NCBI GenBank assembly: GCA_945875195.1
Contig: CAMCJW010000190.1
Location: 1-5,822, forward strand
Length of the DNA stretch: 5,822 nucleotides
Reading direction: 5' to 3'
Origin: Chitinophaga pinensis
GTDB lineage: Bacteria > Bacteroidota > Bacteroidia > UKL13-3
Shown: positions 1-5,556 of the stretch, in pieces
Position numbering within the stretch: position 1 is the first letter of the stretch
How the letters are laid out: each line of letters begins with the position of its first letter
The notes under the pieces: generated by a model
Databases searched by the model: none
Seen by the model: the letters and a program-made list of their open reading frames with translations, nothing else
Told to the model about the DNA's origin: nothing
Program-made: the position numbers and the translations under genes

Positions 1-63
1 CTTAGGGGAAAATTTAAAACCACCCCTCAATTATTTCCACACTGGCTATTGGTAAATCCATGA
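1..63 (+). CDS. Group II intron-encoded reverse transcriptase/maturase, C-terminal tail (partial)
   Basis: Reading from base 1 in frame 1 gives 20 codons, LRGKFKTTPQLFPHWLLVNP, and then TGA. The pattern 'P-x-LF-x-HW' just before the stop is typical of the extreme C-terminus of bacterial group II intron RT/maturase proteins. These proteins help the intron RNA fold and copy it into DNA targets. The RT and maturase domains lie to the left of the window. The domain V/VI RNA downstream supports the assignment independently of these few residues. No HNH endonuclease domain follows the tail, which suggests an IEP without the usual C-terminal En domain. Confidence 0.75.
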   Translation, partial: LRGKFKTTPQLFPHWLLVNP

Positions 64-114
64 TGAATAAATACATTCGTGATGAAACTAGAAGAGCCCC
101 CGCATAGGCGGGGC

Positions 115-191
115 ACGCTGTGTGAAGGGAGACTTTCAAGCACGGTTCCGTGGGAACGTAAGGGTGAAATTTCCTTGTGTGAACCGATTAT
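115..191 (+). ncRNA. Group II intron domains V and VI
   Basis: Bases 115-148 form a 34-base domain V, exactly the canonical length. The upper stem TGAAGG (123-128)/CTTTCA (133-138) is capped by a GAGA tetraloop (129-132). A two-base bulge (139-140) follows, and the lower stem pairs 117-122 with 141-146. The position of the catalytic triad (usually AGC) reads CGC at 116-118, a variant known from some introns. However, C116 faces T147 and A115 faces C148, so the base of the helix is mismatched. Domain VI pairs 156-163 with 173-180 (eight pairs, two of them G-T) and 153-154 with 184-185. The latter leaves A182/A183 unpaired as branch-point candidates. A separate bulged hairpin at 96-114 (GCCCC/GGGGC plus GC/GC) probably closes domain IV. 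Confidence 0.78.
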
Positions 192-524
192 AGGCTATGG
201 TATGACCAGCAGACAACAGAGTTTTCAAACGGCATTTTCATTATATTTATGCATAACTTAGCTGACTTTATAGCAGACTTTTAAATAGTTAATTAATTTT
301 TCCCTTTCCGCATTTTTCCATAGCACATTGCAGCACACTTTTAAGCTGCCCGTCACTTAGCACAATAAGCAGCCACAAAAAGAGCTGCAATTTTTTAACC
401 CAAATTGAAAATACCCATCAAACAGCATATCGTATTGTTTTATTATTGCAAAAAAAGAGTTTTGACATACTCGATAATGGAATTAACCATTGCTTTTATT
501 CTTTTTTGATTTACCTTTGCCTCG
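192..524. other. Gene-free AT-rich stretch after the intron
   Basis: I see no convincing gene on either strand between the intron end and the small gene at 525. The stretch holds a near-repeat, AGCAGACTTTTAA (272-284) and AGCACACTTTTAA (332-344), which match at 12 of 13 positions and start 60 bases apart. A weaker relative, AGCTGACTTTA, lies at 260-270. The sequence AAGCTGCC-CGTCA (343-355) shares words, in the same order, with the palindromic element near the right edge. The last 35 bases hold a candidate promoter. No clear terminator or RNA gene is visible. Confidence 0.6.
490..519 (+). promoter_or_regulatory. Candidate Bacteroidota-type promoter
   Basis: TACCTTTG at 512-519 matches the Bacteroidota -7 consensus TAnnTTTG exactly. 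A TTG at 490-492 lies 19 bases upstream, where the -33 element (TTTG/TTG) is expected. Transcription would begin at about 523-527, on or beside the TTG start codon at 525, implying a nearly leaderless message. Either the gene is leaderless, or the match is a coincidence in AT-rich sequence and the real promoter lies further left. Confidence 0.35.
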
Positions 525-899
525 TTGAAAAAAGTACTGTCAATTTTATTGGTGTTAGCCCTGTTTTTTCAGTTCTCAATTAAAATTGGAATTGTAGGCT
601 ATTTTATAATACACCAAGATTATATCGAAAAGTATTTGTGTATTAACAGAGATAAACCTGAATTAGAGTGCAGAGGTAAATGCCAACTAAAAAAGCAACT
701 TCAAAAGGAAGCAGAAAATGAGCGTAAACTCCCATCATCTTCGGTAAAAGAAATAATTGAAACGCTAGTCTTCTTTGAAACACACACCATTACAGCTGGA
801 TTGTTTTTAAACCAACAACCACAAATCAAGTTTTTTGCATATTCATTCAGTTGCATTCAAGCAACGCTTGATACTCCCTTTCATCCTCCTTGTGTTTAA
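525..899 (+). CDS. Small membrane-anchored protein with conserved-looking cysteines, Bacteroidota hypothetical
   Basis: This 124-residue protein has an N-terminal hydrophobic segment (about residues 4-29) that could be an uncleaved signal anchor. It is followed by a Cys cluster with C39, C49 and C53 in the context CINRDKPELECRGKC, then a Lys-rich helix-like stretch, and ends in FHPPCV with H120 and C123. I recognise this layout (N-terminal membrane segment, 'DKP..C.GKC.L.K', C-terminal 'HPP') from small unnamed Bacteroidota proteins often found near metal-uptake or copper genes, but I know no established function. Cys and His suggest metal binding or a disulfide (inference). The start is TTG at 525; the frame has a stop at 507-509 and no ATG before the hydrophobic segment. 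It precedes the WD40 gene by 64 bases. Confidence 0.72.
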   Translation: MKKVLSILLVLALFFQFSIKIGIVGYFIIHQDYIEKYLCINRDKPELECRGKCQLKKQLQKEAENERKLPSSSVKEIIETLVFFETHTITAGLFLNQQPQIKFFAYSFSCIQATLDTPFHPPCV

Positions 900-907
900 G
901 TTGAGTA

Positions 908-923
908 AAACAAACGTTTGTTT
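908..923. repeat. Perfect 16-base palindrome between two genes
   Basis: AAACAAACGTTTGTTT is its own reverse complement and sits 41 bases before the WD40 gene start. As RNA it could only form a short AT-rich hairpin without a U-run straight after it, so a classical terminator is unlikely. As DNA it could be a dyad operator. No matching second copy is apparent in the window, so the role is unknown. Confidence 0.4.
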
Positions 924-963
924 CGTTTAAATTTTCCTATTTCTCACTTAAATCATTAATAGT

Positions 964-2199
964 ATGAAATTTCATAAAATGTTGGTAACATTTTGTTGCC
1001 TCCTTGTTGCATCTATTGTTTATGCAGCACCACCCGATACATTATGGGTAAAAAAAGTGCATCCCGAAGGAAATGGATGCAATAGCGTAGCATTTTCAAA
1101 AGATGGCTCTCAGCTATTAGCTGGAACTAACTGCCACAATGCTTTCGCTAAGTTATATAATACATCTACTGGTGCTGAGCAGTGGACGTATACTGATTCT
1201 AATCTCATGTGTTTTATGGATGTTAAATTTTCTCCCAATGGTGAGCGGTTTGCTATTATGGAGGAGTTTGGTATCTTGTTGATTTTTGATTACTCTGTAA
1301 ATCCACCCGTTCGTATTGCCCAGGTGGATACACGAAGCAACGCTTCTCTAGCACTAACATTTGCTCCAAATAATCAATCCATAATTACTTCTGGTTTTGA
1401 TGATTCGATTAGGGTTTTTAATCTCGTAACAAACATGCAAACACGTGCGTTTGGTGTACACACTAATATGTATGCTATTACAACAAATGTTAAAGGAGAT
1501 TTGATAGCAACGGGATCTCAAAACGGGTCAATTCGCATTTGGGATACTACAGGAAACATGATTCGAAGTATTGCAGCATTTACTCAATCTGTGCCTGTAA
1601 GAAGTATTGCATTTAATCAAGAAGGAACACGTTTGTTCTGTTTAGGACAGAATGGACAGTTTAGAAGTTATTTTACCAACAGCTGGCAGCTTGATACTTC
1701 GTTTAGTGCGCATAATTCAACAGGTACAGGAATATCAATGTCACCAGATGGATTGTGGTTTGCAACTTGCGGAGGGCAAGGCAAAGCAACACTTTGGAGC
1801 ACGAATAGTTACGAGCCATTCCATTCACTCGAGTTACCTATGCTTGGCACTTTAAATGGTTTAGCAATTGCTCCTGATGGAAAAAAGGTGGCGTTAGCAA
1901 GTTCACTTGGTTTCGCTGCAATGTTTGATATACAAAATGTGCCTACGAGTCTAAAAGAGAATGTTGCATTCAATAACCCTGTATCGCTTTATCCAAACCC
2001 ATTATCTGATGTACTTAAAATTGATATCAACCAACACGCGCCTGTGCTTATCCGAATTTCAAATCAACTTGGACAAGTTATTTGGGAGCAAACAGTACAT
2101 TCAACTCTGAGCATCCAAACAAGCGAATGGCAAAGCGGGTGTTATGTGGTTCAAAGTTATGTGGATGAAAAAATACATCTTACAAAACTTATCAAATAA
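964..2199 (+). CDS. Secreted WD40 beta-propeller protein with T9SS C-terminal sorting domain
   Basis: This 411-residue protein starts with a signal peptide (hydrophobic core about 7-20, likely cleaved after A21 in VYA-A). Seven WD40-like repeats follow, recognised by recurring segments such as VAFSKDG, DVKFSPNG, LTFAPNN, GSIRIWD, IAFNQEG, SMSPDG and IAPDGKK. That is enough for one complete seven-bladed propeller, usually a protein-binding platform. The last 75 or so residues begin with 'SLYPNPLSDVLKIDI' and end with 'LTKLIK'. This is the type A sorting domain that type IX secretion uses to export and attach proteins at the cell surface in Bacteroidota. It lies 38 bases before the CDACGC protein gene and may be cotranscribed with it. 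The ligand is unknown. Confidence 0.9.
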   Translation: MKFHKMLVTFCCLLVASIVYAAPPDTLWVKKVHPEGNGCNSVAFSKDGSQLLAGTNCHNAFAKLYNTSTGAEQWTYTDSNLMCFMDVKFSPNGERFAIMEEFGILLIFDYSVNPPVRIAQVDTRSNASLALTFAPNNQSIITSGFDDSIRVFNLVTNMQTRAFGVHTNMYAITTNVKGDLIATGSQNGSIRIWDTTGNMIRSIAAFTQSVPVRSIAFNQEGTRLFCLGQNGQFRSYFTNSWQLDTSFSAHNSTGTGISMSPDGLWFATCGGQGKATLWSTNSYEPFHSLELPMLGTLNGLAIAPDGKKVALASSLGFAAMFDIQNVPTSLKENVAFNNPVSLYPNPLSDVLKIDINQHAPVLIRISNQLGQVIWEQTVHSTLSIQTSEWQSGCYVVQSYVDEKIHLTKLIK

Positions 2200-2237
2200 T
2201 AGGGAACTATATTAAAACGCAAATTTTTCAAAGTACA

Positions 2238-3170
2238 ATGAACGTTGAATCCGAACGGATATTTAATTTTTGTGGTTCCATACTGAAAGTGGCCATACTC
2301 CTTATGCTAAGCATGAGCGCCAATCAAACACGGGCTTGTGATGCTTGTGGATGCTCTGTTAATGCAAATTACTTTGGTATTCTTCCCCAATTTAATAAAC
2401 ATTTTATTGGTGTGCGAATGTTGCAAAGTAACTTTGATATGAAACATACACCAACCCTTGTTCCGAAAGCTGATCCTTATTTTAAGGAGCAACTTAACCG
2501 CTATGAAATTTGGGGAAGGTATTATATGACCAAGCGAATTGTGGCATTTGCCAGTGTACCTTGGCAAAACAATATCAGAATGGATCAAGGTATTACAACC
2601 TCTTATCAGGGACTAGCTGACGCCACGTTATCTGCTAATTACATTGCGATAAATACAGGCGACAGCGGGCGTTTAATGACGCGAAATACCTTAATGATAG
2701 GAGCAGGTATAAAATTGCCTACCGGTAAATTTAGTTCAGATAGACCTGCTTCAATTCAAACAGGAACGGGTACATGGGATTATAACTTTAACATCATTTA
2801 CACCATTAGGTATAAAAACTGGGGGTTGAATGCAGATGCCACCTATCGAATTAACGGTAGCAGTGAAACGTATCAATATGGAAATCGATTGATATCAAGT
2901 GCTCGGTTATTTTACTGGCGTAAAATTCGCAGTATTTCTTTGCTTCCAAATGCTGGTGTGCTTTTTGAACGCGCGGCTCAAGACAAAAGCAATGAAATTC
3001 CCCAAATTTATACCGGAGGCAATGGAATCTACTTTGCACCTGGTATCGACATGTATTTAAGGCGTTTTGTGTTGGGCTTCAACATCACCGTTCCAATCAA
3101 TGAAACATTAAACAATGGGTATGCCAACACCCAAAATCGTTTGGCAACACAACTTTTATTTCTTTTTTAA
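2238..3170 (+). CDS. Outer-membrane beta-barrel-like protein with CDACGC motif (transporter-like)
   Basis: This 310-residue protein has a long n-region and a hydrophobic core at about 18-28. Cleavage after A33 (TRA-C) would place CDACGCS (C34, C37, C39) at the mature N-terminus. The rest alternates short aromatic strands and turns and ends in LLFLF with a terminal Phe, typical of an outer-membrane beta-barrel. I recognise the start 'CDACGC...NYFGILPQF..HFIGVR' from Bacteroidota proteins annotated only as transporter or hypothetical, often near SCO and cytochrome genes. The three cysteines at the mature end could bind a metal such as copper (inference). The ATG at 2238 is needed to supply a positively charged n-region; starting at the internal ATG at 2304 would remove the signal peptide. 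It lies 15 bases upstream of the His-rich lipoprotein gene. Confidence 0.8.
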   Translation: MNVESERIFNFCGSILKVAILLMLSMSANQTRACDACGCSVNANYFGILPQFNKHFIGVRMLQSNFDMKHTPTLVPKADPYFKEQLNRYEIWGRYYMTKRIVAFASVPWQNNIRMDQGITTSYQGLADATLSANYIAINTGDSGRLMTRNTLMIGAGIKLPTGKFSSDRPASIQTGTGTWDYNFNIIYTIRYKNWGLNADATYRINGSSETYQYGNRLISSARLFYWRKIRSISLLPNAGVLFERAAQDKSNEIPQIYTGGNGIYFAPGIDMYLRRFVLGFNITVPINETLNNGYANTQNRLATQLLFLF

Positions 3171-3185
3171 ATAACAAATAACAAC

Positions 3186-3911
3186 ATGAAAATTAATAAC
3201 AAAATCAACCTTGTTGCAGTGTTTATATTAGCTGCAATTTTCTTTTTAAGCAGTTGCAAAAAAGATGACCATGTGCATGATAATGACCACGCTGAACCAA
3301 CTATCACTTTTCAATCGCCAACTCAAGGTGCAAGACTTAGCGAAAGCGATACCTTGTGGTTGCGGGTAAATATTTCATCAGAAGATGATTTACACGATTA
3401 TATTATTGAGGTAACAAAAGTTGCCGATGGGTTGTCAGTGTATAAATATGATGGACACTCGCATAATAAGTCAGTTACAACCAATTTGTATTTTATGCCG
3501 AATGTTTCTGCAGATACCGAAATGAAACTATTGGTAAAAACGCTTGATCATAATGGTAAGGCTACTGAAAAAAGCATTACGTTCACTGTATTAAATACCC
3601 AAAATGCAGTTAAACCGGTTATCAATATTTTATCGCCAACTTCAGGTATGGCAAATAATGGCCAAACAATTAGTATTAAGGGTAATATTACGCATGATAA
3701 AAACCTAAAATCGGCTCGTATTTGGTTAACGCAAAACAATACAACTGTAATGGATTACACCAAGAGTGATATTGCATCCAATACGTTTGCATTTGATACC
3801 ACACATGTGATTAACGCAACTACACATTCTGACTATGTGCTTACCATAATTGGTACCGACATGAATGATGTGGAAGCTTCTAAAACGTTTAGCTTTCATG
3901 TGTATCCGTAA
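3186..3911 (+). CDS. His-rich lipoprotein with two tandem Ig-like domains (DUF4625-like)
   Basis: This 241-residue lipoprotein has a signal sequence ending in lipobox FLSSC, with C24 as the lipidated residue. Directly after it comes a charged His-rich linker, HVHDNDH (H29, H31, H35). Two similar domains follow. Domain 1 (about 38-135) starts 'TITFQSPTQGARL' and domain 2 (about 143-240) starts 'VINILSPTSGMAN'. Both have the form I-x-F/I-x-SP-x-x-G, a later charged 'DDLHDY' or 'KNLKSA' segment, and a final strand ending in 'FTV' or 'FHV'. This suggests an internal duplication of an Ig-like beta-sandwich. Domain 1 also carries DGHSH (H91, H93). The layout resembles Bacteroidota DUF4625 lipoproteins, though I cannot run a profile search. 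Metal binding by the His cluster is inference. It sits between the CDACGC barrel and cytochrome genes. Confidence 0.78.
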   Translation: MKINNKINLVAVFILAAIFFLSSCKKDDHVHDNDHAEPTITFQSPTQGARLSESDTLWLRVNISSEDDLHDYIIEVTKVADGLSVYKYDGHSHNKSVTTNLYFMPNVSADTEMKLLVKTLDHNGKATEKSITFTVLNTQNAVKPVINILSPTSGMANNGQTISIKGNITHDKNLKSARIWLTQNNTTVMDYTKSDIASNTFAFDTTHVINATTHSDYVLTIIGTDMNDVEASKTFSFHVYP

Positions 3912-3950
3912 AATCCTATTTTATTAAATCAATTATTTTATTTATCAAGT

Positions 3951-4334
3951 ATGAAAACAACTTTTTTTTATGCAATGCTAATATTGGCCATCGCAGCTTG
4001 TTCAAGTGGAACGAATACTTCTCAAACAAGCAACGAATCACAAAATACGCAACCAACCGTTGAGGCTAAGGTCGCAGTTATTGAACCTCCTGCTGAAATT
4101 AATGAGTTACTGAATAAACATACCTGTTTAACATGCCATGCAGCGGCAGAGCGTGTTGTGGGGCCTTCATATGTTGATGTAGCAAAACGAAATTATACTG
4201 CTGATGAAATCGTAAGTTTAATTTACAATCCAAAGCCTGAGCATTGGCCTGATTATCCTCCAATGATTGGTTTACCTAAAGTTCCTAAAGAGGATGCACT
4301 TAAAATTGCCAATTGGATTATTTCACTTAAATAA
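3951..4334 (+). CDS. Lipoprotein cytochrome c (class I, mono-heme)
   Basis: This 127-residue protein has lipobox AIAAC (C17) and a Ser/Thr/Gln-rich linker of about 30 residues that would let the domain move away from the membrane. A small class I cytochrome c domain occupies about 48-127. The heme attachment site is CLTCH (C59, C62, H63) and the likely sixth ligand is M105 in YPPMIGLP. GPSY (71-74) follows the heme site as in cytochrome c551/c552-type proteins, and the C-terminal helix DALKIANWIISL is typical of the fold. It should carry electrons in the periplasm, anchored to a membrane. It is nine bases from the next gene, and the neighbouring SCO gene suggests a link to a copper-containing respiratory enzyme. 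The family is clear; the partner is not known. Confidence 0.93.
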   Translation: MKTTFFYAMLILAIAACSSGTNTSQTSNESQNTQPTVEAKVAVIEPPAEINELLNKHTCLTCHAAAERVVGPSYVDVAKRNYTADEIVSLIYNPKPEHWPDYPPMIGLPKVPKEDALKIANWIISLK

Positions 4335-4343
4335 TAAAAACAT

Positions 4344-4739
4344 ATGAAAACGTTAATTATAACAATCGCAACAGTATTTATTGCAAATATTGCAAATGGT
4401 CAAGGAATTATGGCCAAGTGGCCTCAACTTAAATCTTTTCATGGGGTAATGTCGCAAACGTTTCACCCCAGTGAAGAAGGAAACCTAACGCCAATTAAAA
4501 CACGAAGTGGTGAAATGGCTCTTAAAGCAGATTCTCTAGCAGCATCAACTATTCCGGCTGAATTTGATAAGCCTGAAATACGAAAGGCGGTAATTCAACT
4601 TAAATTGGATAGCAAAAAACTTGATGAAATGATTAAGCGAAAAGCCAGTACTGATGCTGAAATTACAAAAGCACTCAGCGACTTACATGATGTATTTCAT
4701 CAGATAGTTGGTTTATGTAAAAATGAAGACCATCATTAG
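4344..4739 (+). CDS. Exported helical protein, possible cytochrome b562/c'-like four-helix bundle
   Basis: This 131-residue protein has a signal peptide (about 1-19, cleavage near NG-Q) and a mature part of about 110 residues predicted by eye to be almost all helical. Helix 1 holds H33, M36 and H41 in FHGVMSQTFH. The last helix holds LHDVFHQIVGLC (H115, H119, C125) and the protein ends in EDHH. A Met in helix 1 and a His in the last helix are the heme ligands of cytochrome b562. The 'FHQ' context and overall length fit that bundle, but there is no CxxCH, so heme would be non-covalent. This is inference from pattern; a copper-binding helical protein is the main alternative. It is nine bases after the cytochrome c gene, and its stop nearly touches the next gene, so cotranscription is likely. 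Confidence 0.75.
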   Translation: MKTLIITIATVFIANIANGQGIMAKWPQLKSFHGVMSQTFHPSEEGNLTPIKTRSGEMALKADSLAASTIPAEFDKPEIRKAVIQLKLDSKKLDEMIKRKASTDAEITKALSDLHDVFHQIVGLCKNEDHH

Positions 4740-4747
4740 TGAGCGTG

Positions 4748-5131
4748 ATGTATAAACAGTTAATCATTGCAGTAAGCATCTTTACGGTGCTTACTGCTTG
4801 TGAGGATTCTAACTCACAAAAGGCCATCAAACTCGAGAAAACAATTTTTGCAATTCACGATTCAGTGATGCCAAGAATGGGTGAAATTGTGGCTCTTCGA
4901 AAATCTATTGAACAATTAATAGAATTAGATTCTACAACGCGGTCAGCTGACTCGCTAAACATTACTTTAAAATCAGTAATAAAAGCAGATAGGGATATGA
5001 TGGATTGGATGCACCAATACAAATCACCCAATATGAAATCAGACACTGCTATTGCTTATCTCACAAATGAGTTAAAAAAAATAAAAAAAGTTGAAGAACA
5101 AATTAACGGACTGCTTTCAGAAAAGCCTTAG
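4748..5131 (+). CDS. Met-rich helical lipoprotein (often misnamed 'viral A-type inclusion protein')
   Basis: This 127-residue lipoprotein has lipobox TVLTAC with C18. The mature part is helical and Met-rich: HDSVMPRMGEI (H37, M41, M44), then ADRDMMDWMHQY (M84, M85, M88, H89), then M96, and a Lys/Glu-rich final helix resembling a coiled coil. I recognise the 'HD.VMP.M.EI ... AD..MM.WM' pattern from unnamed Bacteroidota lipoproteins next to SCO genes; the database label 'viral A-type inclusion protein' says nothing about function. Clustered Met and His suggest Cu(I) binding (inference). I chose ATG 4748, eight bases after the previous stop, because it gives a compact lipoprotein signal. GTG at 4739 is in frame and would add three residues. 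The SCO frame starts inside this gene's 3' end. Confidence 0.78.
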   Translation: MYKQLIIAVSIFTVLTACEDSNSQKAIKLEKTIFAIHDSVMPRMGEIVALRKSIEQLIELDSTTRSADSLNITLKSVIKADRDMMDWMHQYKSPNMKSDTAIAYLTNELKKIKKVEEQINGLLSEKP

Positions 5132-5543
5132 TATATTAATAGTTGTTTCGATATTATCTCTTAGCTCTTCGTGCAACCCAAATAACGAACTTCCAATTTA
5201 TGGGAATAGAGATGTTAAGGTAAGCATTGTAGATGGCAAAGAAGTGATAGATACGATTTATGCCACGATTCCTAATTTTAGACTCATTAACCAAAATGGT
5301 GATACAGTTACAGAGAAGGTAATGGAAGGGAAAATAGCTGTGGTAGATTTCTTTTTTACAACATGTCCAACCATTTGCCTAATTATGAAAAGAGAGATGA
5401 TTCGGGTATATCAAGAGTTTCAACAAAACGAAAAAAATCAAGCAGACCATATTTTCCCTTACTCAAAAGGTGGACAGACAGATATTGACAATGCACAAGT
5501 ACTATGTAACTATCATAATAAAAGAAAAGGTGCAAGAACTTAA
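5091..5543 (+). CDS. Broken SCO family copper chaperone fused in frame to an HNH endonuclease tail
   Basis: The 150-residue reading frame is a chimera. Residues 1-28 are a lipoprotein signal (LSSSC, C28). Residues 34-112 match SCO proteins: LPIYG, TIPNFRLINQNGD, then the strand VVDFFFTTCPTIC with the CxxxC copper/thiol site at C92 and C96, and MKREMIRVYQEF. SCO proteins are normally about 200 residues or more and use a distal His as a third copper ligand. Here that half is missing. From about residue 117 the frame becomes an HNH nuclease C-terminus and stops. The product is unlikely to work as a SCO protein. The start is TTG at 5091, overlapping the upstream gene by 41 bases; no in-frame ATG exists that would keep the signal, so translational coupling is likely. 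Confidence 0.85.
   Translation: MKNKLTDCFQKSLSILIVVSILSLSSSCNPNNELPIYGNRDVKVSIVDGKEVIDTIYATIPNFRLINQNGDTVTEKVMEGKIAVVDFFFTTCPTICLIMKREMIRVYQEFQQNEKNQADHIFPYSKGGQTDIDNAQVLCNYHNKRKGART
5439..5543 (+). pseudogene. HNH endonuclease C-terminal fragment
   Basis: Codons 117-150 of the chimeric frame read ADHIFPYSKGG, then TDIDNAQVLCNYHNKRKG, and end in ART. This is the second half of a classical HNH motif, with H120 (in DH), N134 and H142 as the catalytic His-Asn-His and C139 as one zinc-type cysteine. The usual preceding half, with its CxxC and the start of the domain, is absent and SCO sequence stands in its place. The end after KGA is typical of small Bacteroidota HNH proteins, so this is probably the true 3' end of such a gene. 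The exact joint cannot be fixed and lies about 5425-5445. It cannot be active without its N-terminal part unless the SCO part accidentally folds with it. Confidence 0.75.
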
Positions 5544-5556
5544 CCCAAATTTGGCT

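Larger units (their letters stand above)
1..191 (+). mobile_element. 3' end of a group II intron (retroelement), cut by the window edge
   Basis: The end of an intron-encoded reverse transcriptase (stop at 61-63) is followed by about 30 bases of linker, a strong GC hairpin at 96-114, and sequence matching group II intron domains V and VI. This order (protein tail, then DV, then DVI, then 3' splice site) is the standard 3' architecture of bacterial group II introns, which spread by retrohoming. The 3' boundary is placed near 191. DVI closes there, and an AY ending (AT at 190-191) lies eight bases after a bulged A (183), which suits a branch point. An end a few bases earlier, such as AT at 187-188, is possible. 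The intron class cannot be settled from this fragment. Confidence 0.8.

Noticed and set aside
79..261. 60-codon ORF starting before the intron domain V
   Set aside because: It runs through the DV/DVI RNA structure and past the inferred splice site. The reading frame is a by-product of structured intron RNA, with no protein features.
395..406. Exact 12-base match TTAACCCAAATT at 395-406 and 5540-5551
   Set aside because: About one such match is expected by chance in a window of this size, and more in AT-rich DNA. The flanking bases do not extend it.
463..480. TTGACA followed by TAAT as a sigma70-like promoter
   Set aside because: The spacing between the two boxes is only about 6 bases, far too short, and Bacteroidota use a different consensus.
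1652..1855. 67-codon + strand ORF inside the WD40 gene
   Set aside because: Overlaps a strongly supported gene in another frame and shows no domain.
2307..3739. Minus-strand ORFs (2307-2588, 2851-3039, 3548-3739) opposite the barrel and lipoprotein genes
   Set aside because: All lie antisense to well-supported genes with signal peptides and motifs, and none shows a domain or start context of its own.
4855..5046. Minus-strand ORF opposite the Met-rich lipoprotein
   Set aside because: Antisense shadow of a clear lipoprotein gene.
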